Part shown: in pieces, positions 43,310 through 52,842 of the stretch
Layout: each line of letters starts with the position of its first letter
How positions within the stretch are numbered: position 1 is the first letter of the stretch
From: JAKAVN01 sp963734845
GTDB lineage: Bacteria > Desulfobacterota > Binatia > Binatales > Binataceae
NCBI GenBank assembly: GCA_963734845.1
Contig: CAVTIS010000006.1
Coordinates: 248,001-312,000, forward strand
Direction: 5' to 3'
DNA length: 64,000 nt
Notes under the pieces: generated by a model
What the model was told of the DNA's origin: nothing
What the model saw: only the letters and a program-made list of their open reading frames with translations
Database searches by the model: none
Made by a program: the position numbers and the translations under genes

Positions 43310-44575
43310 ATGCCAACATCGCAAACATCCACAGCGGCGGCGTCTCCCGGCATGCCCAGCAGCGCGGCACGCCTGATCCTATTCGCGACCGTCTTCTTCG
43401 ACCTGCTCGGCTTCGGCATCGTGATCCCGTTTTTGCCGATGTACGCCGCACGCCTGGGTATCGGCGCCGGCGCGATCGGCCTGTTGCTCTCGGCCTACTC
43501 GGTGACGCAGTTCATTTTCGCGCCGCCGCTCGGGCGGCTTTCCGATCGAATCGGCCGCCGTCCGATCATCATGTTGGGGCTGCTCGGCTCGTCGCTCAGC
43601 TACCTGATCTATGGTTTCACGAATTCGTTTGCCGGCCTGCTGATCTCGCGCGCGGTGCATGGCGCGTGCGCGGCGACCATCTCGACCGCGCAGGCCTATG
43701 TCGCCGACACCACCGAAGACTCAAAGCGCGCGCAGGCGATGGGAATGATCGGGGCGGCGTTCGGATTGGGCTTCGTGCTGGGGCCGGCGGTTGGCGGCCT
43801 GCTCGGCGCGGTCAGCTTGCGCACGCCGGTGTTTTTTGCGGCGGCGTTGACCTTCGCCAATTTGATATTCGCGGCTGTCTGGCTGCCCGAATCGCGCCCG
43901 CCGCGCGACCGCGCGCGCGGCACGGAGCACGGGGCGCATGAAGACACGCACGCAGGAACGCGCGAGGGCGCGCGCGTAGGGCTGCGAGCGTCGTTCGATT
44001 TGCCACGCCTGCTACGGCGTCATCGTCCGATCGCACTACTGTTCGCCGTGGCCTTCCTGATCACTTTCGCAATCGGGGCGCTGGAGGCGACCTTCGCCCT
44101 GACCGTGCCGGCGGTGTACGGCTACGCGGCGGCCGGAGTCGGCGGATTACTGGCCTTCGCCGGGTTGGTGCAGGCGATCGCGCAGGGCTACCTGGTCGGC
44201 AAACTGGCGCCGCGCACGGGCGAGGCGGCGCTGGCGGTGGCCGGTGCCGCGGCGCTCGCCGTCGGGCTTGCGCCGTTTGGAAGCTGGTCCTCGCCCGTCG
44301 CGCTCTACGGAATGCTGGTTCTGATCGCGTCGGGCTATGGATTCGCCACCACCGCGGTCGCCACGCTGATCTCGCGCCGCACGGGGCGCGAATTACAGGG
44401 CGAAGCGCTGGGGATCAACCAGTCGGTGCTCTCGCTGGCGCGCGTACTCGGTCCATTGGCGGGCGGGCTGATTTACCAGGCGCTCGGCCCGGCAGCGCCG
44501 TATATTGGCGGCGCGGCGATGGCGGCGTTGGCGATGGTGCTGGCGACGCGGATACGCCATATTCGAGCGGCCTGA
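43310..44575 (+). CDS. MFS multidrug/TetA-type exporter
   Basis: A 421-residue 12-helix exporter of the drug:H+ antiporter-1 type. Helix 1 is LILFATVFFDLLGFGIVIPF, loop 2-3 is GRLSDRIGRRPII, and the antiporter motif C is GAAFGLGFVLGPAVGG. The central loop between helices 6 and 7 carries a hydrophilic Glu/His/Gly/Arg insertion (GTEHGAHEDTHAGTREGARV). ATG at 43310 starts the expected N-terminus, although the frame is open 49 codons upstream. Substrate unknown. Confidence 0.87.
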   Translation: MPTSQTSTAAASPGMPSSAARLILFATVFFDLLGFGIVIPFLPMYAARLGIGAGAIGLLLSAYSVTQFIFAPPLGRLSDRIGRRPIIMLGLLGSSLSYLIYGFTNSFAGLLISRAVHGACAATISTAQAYVADTTEDSKRAQAMGMIGAAFGLGFVLGPAVGGLLGAVSLRTPVFFAAALTFANLIFAAVWLPESRPPRDRARGTEHGAHEDTHAGTREGARVGLRASFDLPRLLRRHRPIALLFAVAFLITFAIGALEATFALTVPAVYGYAAAGVGGLLAFAGLVQAIAQGYLVGKLAPRTGEAALAVAGAAALAVGLAPFGSWSSPVALYGMLVLIASGYGFATTAVATLISRRTGRELQGEALGINQSVLSLARVLGPLAGGLIYQALGPAAPYIGGAAMAALAMVLATRIRHIRAA

Positions 44576-44590
44576 GGAGGGCGCGGCACG

Positions 44591-45028
44591 ATGGTCAATT
44601 GGGCGGGCCTGATCAGATGGGCAATCGTCTTTCATCTGTTCGGAGTGATCATCTGGATCGGCAATCTGCTGGTGATCGCGTCGATGCTTTCGCTGGCCAC
44701 CGAGGAGGTGGGCGCGGCACGCGAGCGGCTGATCGTGATTGCGCGCCGTCTGTTTCAGATCGGATGCAATATCGGGGCGCTCGCCACAGTGTTCTTCGGC
44801 ATCATCTTGATTCTGCTCGATCCGGCCGTGCTCATGGTGGGATGGCTGCACGCGAAGCTGGTGCTGGTGCTGGTGCTGCTCTACTTCCACTACCGCCTCT
44901 ACCGCCGCATCCTGAACCTCGAGAACGACCCGTCGGGAGCCACGACGCGCGAGTTCAAGATGATCCACGGATTCGTCAGCGCGCTGCTGCTTGCGATCCT
45001 CGCGCTCGCGGTGCTGAAGCCGTTTTAG
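44591..45028 (+). CDS. HemJ/CopD-like membrane protein
   Basis: A 145-residue four-helix membrane protein, matching HemJ (UPF0093) in length and layout. Conserved points are the helix-1 His (WAIVFHLFGVIIWIGNLL) and the helix-3 HAK (VGWLHAKLVLVLVLLYFHYR). HemJ oxidises protoporphyrinogen IX to protoporphyrin IX in haem synthesis and binds haem through that His. A CopD-domain copper protein is the alternative. GAGGAGGG lies about 9 bases before the ATG; it follows the MFS gene by 15 bases. Confidence 0.72.
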   Translation: MVNWAGLIRWAIVFHLFGVIIWIGNLLVIASMLSLATEEVGAARERLIVIARRLFQIGCNIGALATVFFGIILILLDPAVLMVGWLHAKLVLVLVLLYFHYRLYRRILNLENDPSGATTREFKMIHGFVSALLLAILALAVLKPF

Positions 45029-45072
45029 GGCGGTGATGTAGCTGGGAGCGATTCGCGCGCGCGAGGCGGTCG

Positions 45073-45783
45073 CTAGCGGCGCAGTTGCAGGACGCGGTTG
45101 CTGCGGATTTCCACTTCCTGCATGCCGGGAGCGTGCTGAGGAACTCTCTTGCCGATCCTGGGCACGATTGGAAAGACATTGCGGAATTGCAGGTTTTGGC
45201 CGTCGAAATTCTCGAAACTGAGCGCGGTCGCGACGTTCACCGTCATCTCGAGCGCCGCCCCCTGCAACACCATCGCTTGCGTCCAGGCCCGACTACCATC
45301 GATCCCTCTGACATAGTGCCATTCGATGGGAGGGCCTACGCGAGTGAAAGTCTTATACAAGGCGCTGGTGTCGCGCGGCTTGAGCAACGCGTAAGCTACG
45401 ATCGCTTGCGCGGCTCTGAGGCCCGCCAAAATATATCCGGCATGCCGCACCAGTCGTGCGGCGCCCGGCGCCAACGCCCATAGCTCCCCGCATTCATAAA
45501 CCTTCTCGGGCGGAAGATGAGTCAGGTCTGGACGCGGATAGCTCTGCGGAAACATCGCCAGGTTGTGGAAAACAAACCCGGCGAGCATCTCCTCTGGATC
45601 AGGTCCTGCTTCATTAAAAAGGGCGCAGACCTCGCCGTAGTTGAGGTGAATTTCTCCAACCAGGGATTGTGGCGCCTCACAAAAGCCCAATCCTTTTCCG
45701 GCTCTTGCGCGGGCCATCCGATCGGCGAATTCCTGCCGTTCGGATTTCGTTGTTAGGATCCGCAATTGCAATGCGTCCCCCAA
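45073..45783 (-). CDS. Hypothetical protein, possibly acyltransferase-like
   Basis: A 236-residue protein I cannot place with confidence. It opens LQLRILTTKSERQEFADRMA, followed by GEIHLNYGEVCALFNEAGPD and a middle section VYECGELWALAPGAARLVRH. The pattern faintly recalls GNAT/LuxI-fold N-acyl synthases (FeeM type), but I see no firm acetyl-CoA loop. The likely start is TTG at 45783 with AGGT just upstream. Base composition is less GC-rich than neighbours. It is convergent with the HemJ-like gene. Confidence 0.6.
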   Translation of the reverse strand: MGDALQLRILTTKSERQEFADRMARARAGKGLGFCEAPQSLVGEIHLNYGEVCALFNEAGPDPEEMLAGFVFHNLAMFPQSYPRPDLTHLPPEKVYECGELWALAPGAARLVRHAGYILAGLRAAQAIVAYALLKPRDTSALYKTFTRVGPPIEWHYVRGIDGSRAWTQAMVLQGAALEMTVNVATALSFENFDGQNLQFRNVFPIVPRIGKRVPQHAPGMQEVEIRSNRVLQLRR

Positions 45784-45849
45784 AACCTCACTAACGATTC
45801 ATTGTCGAACTGATATCGTTATCTTTCTGCCCTATCTTTTAGCCTAATG

Positions 45850-45880
45850 TTGCACGTTTGCAAAGAGCTTGATGCATAAT
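45850..45880 (+). promoter_or_regulatory. Possible promoter of the hybrid kinase
   Basis: TTGCAC (45850-45855), a long 19-base spacer and CATAAT (45875-45880) in an AT-rich divergent intergenic region about 107 bases before the kinase start. Confidence 0.3.
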
Positions 45881-45987
45881 TGTCTTCTTTCGAGGGTTAT
45901 GAAGCTAATTCGCGGCAGATTTGCTGGATTTTTTCGCAGGCACGTCAATTGCGTTTAAAGCCGTCTTGACGCTCTAGGACTCCGTAA

Positions 45988-48699
45988 ATGCGCCAATTTC
46001 GATCGGCAAAACCCACGGACTTCAGTTCGGGCAGCCTGAGCCTCGACTTGAAGCCTACGATGCCTGACGACGCCTGGGCGGTACTGCTCACGCGCGTCGG
46101 CATCATCATCATCCTCATTACCCAGCCTCTGTTCATAATCTCCGAGCTCAGGCTTGGAAATGGAAAAGAAGTCGACCCCTGGTTACTCGCCGGCTTTCAT
46201 CTCTTCAATTTTGCCGCCGCGTCCGCCGGGCTCGGCCTAAGTTGGACCCGCACGTTTCGCGCGCGCTGGCGTTCGGCGGCCTTCTCGCTATGCGCGATGC
46301 TCATCGTCAGTTCCACCGTAATGAGTATCGCGGCGGGCGGGCGTCACGAGGCCTTATTCGTCTCCTTGCTGCTCATTATGCTGGGCTCGGCGATGCTGGT
46401 GCCGTGGGAAGCGCCCTGGCAATTGGGGCTCGGGATGCTCAGTGTATCGGCGTTGCTGGCCAACACCATGCTGGCCAGCGACCCGAACCTTAACGTCTTC
46501 TATCACTGGCTGGGCGTGATCACCGCGGCCTGCCTCTCCCAGTGCGCGACAACTTTCGGAGTGCGCTATCGCGAACGCACACAGCAGTACCAGACGCTGC
46601 GCGAACGCGACCTGCAACTCGGTGAAAGCGAAGAAAAATTCCGCCGTGTGTTCGAGACCAGCTCCGACGCGATCATCATCACCCGCACCATCGACGGCCA
46701 CATCATCGACGTCAATCGCGAATTCCTGGACCGCACCGGTTACGGCCGTGATGAAGTAATCGGCCGGATACCTTCGGAGCTCGACCTCTGGGACGACCGC
46801 GCACAGGCCAAGCTGCTGTCCGACGAGATCAAGGCGACTGGCTTTGCCCGCAACGTCGAGGGCCATTTCCGCATGCGCAGCGGCGAGTCGGTCACGGCGC
46901 TGATCTCGTCGGTGAGGGCGATGATCAACGGCGAGGAATGCGTGATCAGCGCCGTGCGCGACGTGACCGAGCTGCGCAAAGCCCACGAGGCCCTGGTCGC
47001 CGCGCGCGAGGTTGCGCTCGCGGCCTCCGAAGCCAAGTCACAATTTCTCTCCTGCATGTCGCACGAGATCCGCACTCCGCTCAACGTCATCCTGGGCTCG
47101 GCCGATCTGCTCACCGACACCCACCTCGGCCCCGAGCAGCGCCATTACGTCGACCGCGTGATCAACAACGGCTCCAACCTGCTGGAGCTGCTCAACAGCA
47201 TTCTCGACCTCACACGGGTCGAAAGCGGCCAGCTCAGCCTCGAGCAGACGCCCTTCAATGTCGCCGAGCTGACCGAACGCGCCGCCGAGACGCTGGCGAT
47301 CCGCGCGCGCGAGACCCAGGTCGAACTGGTGACCCGTTTCGCGCCCGATTTGCCGACCACGCTGCTTGGCGATCCGCTGCGGCTCAACCAGGTGCTGACC
47401 AACCTGGTCGGCAACGCGCTCAAGTTTACCGAGCACGGCGAGGTCGTGGTCACGATCGAGCGCGACACGCAAAGCCGCGATCCCGGCGCGCTGCGCTTTT
47501 CCGTAAGCGACACTGGCATCGGGATCGAGCCCGAAAAGCTCACCTCGATCTTTTCGCCCTTCGCCCAGGCCGACTCCTCGACCACGCGCAAATACGGCGG
47601 CAGCGGCCTGGGCCTCGCGATCGTCGAGCGGCTGGTGCAATTGATGGGCGGCCGCGTCTGGGTGCAAAGCGAAGTCGGCAAGGGCAGCACCTTTCATTTC
47701 ACCGCCCGCTTCGGCGTGCCGCAGGGCGCATCCGAGGCGCCGGCGGCGCCGCGCATGGACCTGGGCGGAGTGCGGGTGCTCATCATGGATCGCAACGCCA
47801 CCTGCCGCGCCGCCGTGCGCGAGATTTTCGCCGCCCACGGCGCCGTCGTGGTCGAAGCCGCTTCGGCGGACGGGGCCGCCTTAGCGGTCGAGCAGGCCAA
47901 TCGCGCCGCCGCGCCGTTCCAGCTGGTGTTCGCCGATTGCTCGCGGCCTGACGCCGGGGGCTTCGAACTCGTACGCCGCATCGGGACGAGCGCGAGCAAG
48001 GCGCCGGGCCTGACGGTTGCGACCGTCAGTTCGTACGATCTCTCGAAGGCTTTTGTCGGGTTGCGCGAAGCCGGCCTGGAACACTACGTGGTCAAGCCGC
48101 TCAAGCGTGCGGACCTGCTGGCCGCGGCGGCGGACTTCGCCAGGCCCGCGCCAGTGGCGATCAAATCGGCCGCGGGCTCGGCCGCTGCCGCTCCGGGCGC
48201 CGTGCTCGTCCAACCCGACCAGCCTGGGGCGCGAGCGCCGGATAATGTCGCGGCTGCACCCGCGCAACCAGTTCTGGCGATCGCGGGTGAGGAGCTGGCG
48301 CCTTGCCGGATACTGCTCGCCGACGACTCGATCGATAACCGCCTGCTGATTCGCGCGTACCTTGCGAAGACCGGGTACGGCCTCGACGAAGCCGAGAACG
48401 GCCAGGTTGCGGTCGACAAACTGCTCGGCGGCCGCTACGACCTGGTGCTGATGGATATCCAGATGCCGGTGATGGACGGGTTCACGGCCGTGCGGCGCAT
48501 CCGCCAGTGGGAGCGCGAGCACCAGGCGGGGCGCACGCCGATCATCGCGCTGACCGCGTCGGCCTTCGACGAAACCGTGCGCAAGGCGATCGAGGCCGGA
48601 TGCGATTCGCACCTCGGCAAGCCGCTCAAGCGCAGCACGCTGCTCCGCGTCATTCGCGAGACCGCGCTCGCCAGGCGCAACGCTTCGGTGGCAGCCTGA
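45988..48699 (+). CDS. Membrane hybrid histidine kinase (PAS-HisKA-HATPase-REC-REC)
   Basis: A 903-residue sensor kinase. Residues about 28-195 contain about six membrane helices. A PAS domain follows (FRRVFETSSDAIIITRTIDG), then HisKA with the phosphorylated His (CMSHEIRTPLNVILGS), the ATPase domain (LVGNALKFTEHGEV; DTGIGIEP; YGGSGLGLAI) and two receiver domains. REC1 keeps the acceptor Asp in FADCSRPD but its N-terminal acidic pair is reduced to a single Asp (LIMDRN). REC2 is canonical (LLADDS; LVLMDIQMPVMDGF). No Hpt domain and no adjacent response regulator are seen, so the output partner is elsewhere. Start could be a later ATG. Confidence 0.92.
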   Translation: MRQFRSAKPTDFSSGSLSLDLKPTMPDDAWAVLLTRVGIIIILITQPLFIISELRLGNGKEVDPWLLAGFHLFNFAAASAGLGLSWTRTFRARWRSAAFSLCAMLIVSSTVMSIAAGGRHEALFVSLLLIMLGSAMLVPWEAPWQLGLGMLSVSALLANTMLASDPNLNVFYHWLGVITAACLSQCATTFGVRYRERTQQYQTLRERDLQLGESEEKFRRVFETSSDAIIITRTIDGHIIDVNREFLDRTGYGRDEVIGRIPSELDLWDDRAQAKLLSDEIKATGFARNVEGHFRMRSGESVTALISSVRAMINGEECVISAVRDVTELRKAHEALVAAREVALAASEAKSQFLSCMSHEIRTPLNVILGSADLLTDTHLGPEQRHYVDRVINNGSNLLELLNSILDLTRVESGQLSLEQTPFNVAELTERAAETLAIRARETQVELVTRFAPDLPTTLLGDPLRLNQVLTNLVGNALKFTEHGEVVVTIERDTQSRDPGALRFSVSDTGIGIEPEKLTSIFSPFAQADSSTTRKYGGSGLGLAIVERLVQLMGGRVWVQSEVGKGSTFHFTARFGVPQGASEAPAAPRMDLGGVRVLIMDRNATCRAAVREIFAAHGAVVVEAASADGAALAVEQANRAAAPFQLVFADCSRPDAGGFELVRRIGTSASKAPGLTVATVSSYDLSKAFVGLREAGLEHYVVKPLKRADLLAAAADFARPAPVAIKSAAGSAAAAPGAVLVQPDQPGARAPDNVAAAPAQPVLAIAGEELAPCRILLADDSIDNRLLIRAYLAKTGYGLDEAENGQVAVDKLLGGRYDLVLMDIQMPVMDGFTAVRRIRQWEREHQAGRTPIIALTASAFDETVRKAIEAGCDSHLGKPLKRSTLLRVIRETALARRNASVAA

Positions 48700-48723
48700 C
48701 CTTCGCGCTGGCGCGTTTCAGGA

Positions 48724-49917
48724 CTACGCGGCAGAGCCGGCGTAGGCGCGGTCGGCGGCGGCGAGCGACTTGCCGCGCGCGATCTCGAAGCCCATCGATT
48801 CCAGAATCGTCTCGAGCGCGCTCAGAACCAGCATCACGTTCTCGCGCTTGCACGACTCGCCCATCAGTCCGATACGCCACACCTTGCCCTTGAGCGGCCC
48901 CAGCCCGGCGCCGATCTCGACGTTGAACTTTTCCAGCAGTTGCGCGCGCACTTTGGCCTCTTCGATCCCCGACGGCACCGCGACAGCGGTGAGCTGCGGC
49001 AAGCGAAAACCTTCCTGCGCCGCGAGGCTCAGCCCCATTCCCTCGATCCCCGCCTGCAGCGCGGACGCGTTGCCCCGATGGCGCCGAAAGCGCGCCTCGA
49101 GCCCCTCTTCGACCACGATTCGAAGCGCTTCGTACAGCGCGTAGTTCATCGTGATCGGTGCGGTATGATGATAGACGCGGTCGGGGCCCCAGTACTTCTC
49201 GATGAGCGAGAGGTCGAAGTACCACGAGGTGCACGGCGTCTTGCGCTTGCGTACCGCTTCCATCGCGCGCGCGCTAAAAGTCACCGGCGACAGCCCGGGC
49301 GGCGCACCGACACCTTTTTGCGTGCAGCTGTAGCAGGCGTCAATCTGCCAGCCGTCGATCTCCAGCGGCACGCATCCGAGCGACGTCACTCCGTCGGCCA
49401 CCATCAGCGCGCCGTGCGCGTGCGCCATCTTCGAGATTTCCTCGATCGGTTGATGAATTCCAGTCGAAGTCTCGGCGTGCACGATCGCCACCAGCTTGGG
49501 CACCTTGGCCGCCTTCAGCGCCTGCTCGATCCGCTCGGGTTCGACGATTCTGCCCCACTCGGCGTCCACCTGATGGATTTTCGCGCCGAGCCGCGTCGCG
49601 ACTTCGACCATCCGGGTACCGAACACGCCGGCGGTGCCGATCACCACTTCATCGCCCGCCTCGATCAGGTTCGCCATCACGGTCTGCATCCCGGCCGAGC
49701 CGGTGCCCGAGACCGGGAAAGTGATCTCGTTGGCGGTGCGGAAAACTAACCGCAGCATCTTCTTGATGTCGTCCATCACCTTGATGAAGTCGGGATCGAG
49801 ATGGCCGACCATCGGCGACAACATCGCCTTCATCACGCGCGGATGAATGTTCGAGGGACCGGGTCCGAGCAGTACGCGGGCCGACGGTTGCAATTCCGGA
49901 AACGAGGAACTGGCCAA
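48724..49917 (-). CDS. Alanine/serine--glyoxylate aminotransferase family
   Basis: A 397-residue PLP-dependent class V aminotransferase. LLGPGPSNIHPRVMKAM opens the fold, SGTGSAGMQTVMANL binds the cofactor phosphate, VADGVTSLGC holds the PLP-pyridine Asp, and the PLP Lys is in SCTQKGVGAPPGLS. It transfers an amino group from alanine or serine to glyoxylate, giving glycine. The start is TTG at 49917 with AAGGGAGA about 9 bases upstream. It is divergent from glcDEF, which produces glyoxylate, so the two probably work together. Confidence 0.92.
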   Translation of the reverse strand: MASSSFPELQPSARVLLGPGPSNIHPRVMKAMLSPMVGHLDPDFIKVMDDIKKMLRLVFRTANEITFPVSGTGSAGMQTVMANLIEAGDEVVIGTAGVFGTRMVEVATRLGAKIHQVDAEWGRIVEPERIEQALKAAKVPKLVAIVHAETSTGIHQPIEEISKMAHAHGALMVADGVTSLGCVPLEIDGWQIDACYSCTQKGVGAPPGLSPVTFSARAMEAVRKRKTPCTSWYFDLSLIEKYWGPDRVYHHTAPITMNYALYEALRIVVEEGLEARFRRHRGNASALQAGIEGMGLSLAAQEGFRLPQLTAVAVPSGIEEAKVRAQLLEKFNVEIGAGLGPLKGKVWRIGLMGESCKRENVMLVLSALETILESMGFEIARGKSLAAADRAYAGSAA

Positions 49918-50100
49918 AGGCGGTCTCCCTTTTCAGCGCCGGTAGCTTGAGCGCGCCCGGGAAGCGCGGCCTTTCGCCGGCGGCGATTTTTACTTAGCCC
50001 TTATTATTGACCGGTACGGGCGTCAGCGAAAGCGCGTTTTGCGTATCAGCAAACGCGCGCAGAGCACCCGATCCGATTCGGCGCGATCGTGATACAGTAA

Positions 50101-51567
50101 TTGGCCGTGGAAAACTTCGCAGCAGGCTCGCAATTCGCCGCCGAACTGCCCGCGCTCGCCGCGGATCTGGCGAAAATCGTCGGCGCCGACGGAGTCGTCT
50201 CGCACTCGAGCGAGCTCGCCGTATACGAGTGCGACGGATGGACGATCGGCAAGAGCGCCCCTGATCTGCTAGTGCTGCCGCGGACCACCGCGCAGGTCAG
50301 CGGCGTGCTGGCCGCGCTCGCGCGCCGCGCCGTGCCCTTCGTGCCGCGCGGCGCGGGCACCGGGCTTTCCGGCGGATGCCTGCCGCTCAAGGCGCCGGTG
50401 ATGATCTGCACGTCGCGCATGAACCACATCGTCGCCTGCGACCTGGCCAACCGGCGCGTCGTGGTTGAAAGCGGCGTGGTCAATATCAACGTGACCAACG
50501 CGGTCAAAGCATCCGGCTATTTCTACGCGCCCGATCCTTCCTCGCAAGCCGCCTGCACTATCGGGGGCAATATCGCGGAGAACTCCGGCGGCCCGCATAC
50601 GCTGAAATACGGCGTTACCACCAATCACGTGCTGGGCGTCGAGCTGGTGCTCGCGGGCGGCGAAGTCGTCGAGCTGGGTGGGCCGGCCGACGAGCGCCTG
50701 GGCTATGACCTGCTCGGCGCGGTGGTCGGCGCCGAGGGCACCGCGGGAATCGTGACGCGCGCGACGCTGAGGATTGTGCGCGAGCCCCAGGCGCATCGCA
50801 CGATGCTCGCGGTTTTTGCTGACGTCGAACGCGCGACCGCAGCGGTCAGCGCGATCATCGCCGCCGGAATAATTCCGGGCGCGATCGAAATGATGGACGC
50901 GCTGATCATTCGCGCGGTCGAGGCGGCGTTCAAAGTCGGCTTTCCCTCCGACGCGGGCGCCGTGCTGATCGTCGAGATCGACGGCCTGGAGGCCGGCCTT
51001 GGAGAGCGCGCCGAGCGTATCGCGCGCATCGCCACCGAGGCTGGCGCGGCCGAGGTGAAACTCGCGCGCGACGAGGCCGAGCGCGCGCTTCTATGGAAGG
51101 CGCGCAAGCGCGCGTTCGGCGCGGTCGGGCGGCTTGCGCCCAACTATGCCACCCAGGACGGCGTGGTGCCGCGCACGCGGCTGCCCGACATCCTGCGCGT
51201 GATCACGATGCTCAGCCGCCTCTATGGACTCGCGATCGGCAATGTCTTCCACGCCGGCGACGGCAATATCCATCCGATCGTGCTCTACGACGAACGCGAT
51301 CCCGACCAGGTGCGGCGCGCGATCGAAGTCGGCCGCGAGATTCTCAAGGCCTGCGTCGAGATGGGCGGCAGCCTGACCGGCGAGCATGGTATCGGGGTCG
51401 AGAAACAGCATGAGATGCCGCTGTTGTTCGCGCCCGGGGACCTGATCGTGATGAGCGAGTTGCGCCGCGTTTTCGATCCCAACGGCCACGCCAATCCCAA
51501 CAAGGTCCTTCCGCAACCCGGCGGCTGCGTTGAAGTTGCCGCGCCGCGCCGCCAGGTCCCGCTGTAA
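50101..51567 (+). CDS. glcD: Glycolate oxidase FAD subunit
   Basis: A 488-residue FAD-linked oxidase that converts glycolate (or D-lactate-type 2-hydroxyacids) to the keto acid. The FAD-binding PCMH domain carries FVPRGAGTGLSGGCLPL and SSQAACTIGGNIAENSGGPH; the C-terminal domain has NVFHAGDGNIHPIVLYD and SLTGEHGIGVEKQ. Starts are TTG at 50101 or GTG at 50107. It is the first gene of glcDEF; only 3 bases separate it from glcE. Confidence 0.94.
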   Translation: MAVENFAAGSQFAAELPALAADLAKIVGADGVVSHSSELAVYECDGWTIGKSAPDLLVLPRTTAQVSGVLAALARRAVPFVPRGAGTGLSGGCLPLKAPVMICTSRMNHIVACDLANRRVVVESGVVNINVTNAVKASGYFYAPDPSSQAACTIGGNIAENSGGPHTLKYGVTTNHVLGVELVLAGGEVVELGGPADERLGYDLLGAVVGAEGTAGIVTRATLRIVREPQAHRTMLAVFADVERATAAVSAIIAAGIIPGAIEMMDALIIRAVEAAFKVGFPSDAGAVLIVEIDGLEAGLGERAERIARIATEAGAAEVKLARDEAERALLWKARKRAFGAVGRLAPNYATQDGVVPRTRLPDILRVITMLSRLYGLAIGNVFHAGDGNIHPIVLYDERDPDQVRRAIEVGREILKACVEMGGSLTGEHGIGVEKQHEMPLLFAPGDLIVMSELRRVFDPNGHANPNKVLPQPGGCVEVAAPRRQVPL

Positions 51568-51570
51568 CCG

Positions 51571-52842
51571 GTGAGCGACGCCGCTTCCGACAAGTTCGAA
51601 AACGCGACCCGCCGGCTGCTGGGCGCCGAGCGCGTGCGCGCGCCGCGCGCGAGCGAAGTGCCGGCCGCGCGGCTAATCGCCGAACCGCGCGACAGCGACG
51701 AAGTAGCCGCGCTGGTCCGACAGTGCGAAGCCAGCCGCGATACGCTCGCGCCGTTCGGCGCCGCGCGCACACTTGGTGAAATCCGCCGCGCGCCCGCGAT
51801 GCTCGGGGTTTCGCTCGCCCGCATGAACCGTATCGTTGCCTACGAACCCGACGACATGACGGTGATCGCGGAAGCCGGGATGACGCTCGGCGCGCTAAAT
51901 CAGCGCCTGGCCGAGCATGGCCAGCGCTTGCCGCTCGATCCGCGCGGCCCCAGCGCAACCACGCTCGGCGCGCTGATCGGCGCGGCCCAGGCCGGCCCCC
52001 TCAGGCTTTCTGAGGGCACGCCGCGCGACCTGCTGATCGGAGTGCGCTTCGTCGGTCACGAAGGTCGCGCGGTGCATGGAGGCGGCCGGGTGGTCAAAAA
52101 CGTGGCCGGCTATGATTTGATGAAAGTGATGACCGGATCGTTCGGAACGCTCGGAATAATTACCGAAGCCGCTTTCAAGTTGCGCCCGATTCCCGAAAGC
52201 TACGCCCTCGGTGTCGCGCCGTTTGCGCGCGCCGCCGACGCCTTCGGCGCGGCGCTCAAGCTCGGCGACGCGCTGCCGTTGGTGCATGCCGAAGTGTTGA
52301 GCCCTGCGCTCGCGGCACGCTTCGGCCATCCGGGAGCATTTGTGCTGATGGCCGCGATCGCCGGTAATGCCTCCGAGCTTAAGTATCAACGCGACCATTT
52401 TGGCGATTATTTCAGAGCGTTTGACGGCGTCGCCTTCAGCGAAGGCGCGCGCGCCGTCGAGACCTACGAGCAACTGCGCGATCTCGAATTTGCGCCCGCG
52501 GCGCTCGCCGCCCAACTCGCGACGGCTCCGGCTGAACTCGGCCGCTGCGTCGAGGGCTTGGGCGCGGAGTTTCGCGCGCATGCCGGATGCGGCGTCGCGC
52601 AGATTTTTATGGGCGGCAACATTGGCCCGGCAAACGCGCGCGAGACTCTCTCTCTATGGCGCTCTGCGGCGCGCACCGCGCATGGCCATCTGCGGCTGCT
52701 CGCGGCGGCGCCGGCGCTCCGATCGGAACTGGATTTTTTCGACGAGCCGCCGGCCGGCGCGCTCAACCTGATGCGCCGGCTCAAAGCCGCATTCGACCCG
52801 GCCGGAATTTTCAACCCCGGATGTTTCGTCGGGGGAATCTGA
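51571..52842 (+). CDS. glcE: Glycolate oxidase FAD-binding subunit
   Basis: A 423-residue protein of the FAD-binding PCMH type. ATTLGALIGAAQAGPLRLSE and GGRVVKNVAGYDLMKVMTGS are the characteristic GlcE motifs, and the end FDPAGIFNPGCFVGGI is the usual C-terminus. It forms the glycolate dehydrogenase complex with GlcD and GlcF. It starts with GTG and overlaps glcF by one base (TGATG), indicating coupled translation. Confidence 0.94.
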   Translation: MSDAASDKFENATRRLLGAERVRAPRASEVPAARLIAEPRDSDEVAALVRQCEASRDTLAPFGAARTLGEIRRAPAMLGVSLARMNRIVAYEPDDMTVIAEAGMTLGALNQRLAEHGQRLPLDPRGPSATTLGALIGAAQAGPLRLSEGTPRDLLIGVRFVGHEGRAVHGGGRVVKNVAGYDLMKVMTGSFGTLGIITEAAFKLRPIPESYALGVAPFARAADAFGAALKLGDALPLVHAEVLSPALAARFGHPGAFVLMAAIAGNASELKYQRDHFGDYFRAFDGVAFSEGARAVETYEQLRDLEFAPAALAAQLATAPAELGRCVEGLGAEFRAHAGCGVAQIFMGGNIGPANARETLSLWRSAARTAHGHLRLLAAAPALRSELDFFDEPPAGALNLMRRLKAAFDPAGIFNPGCFVGGI

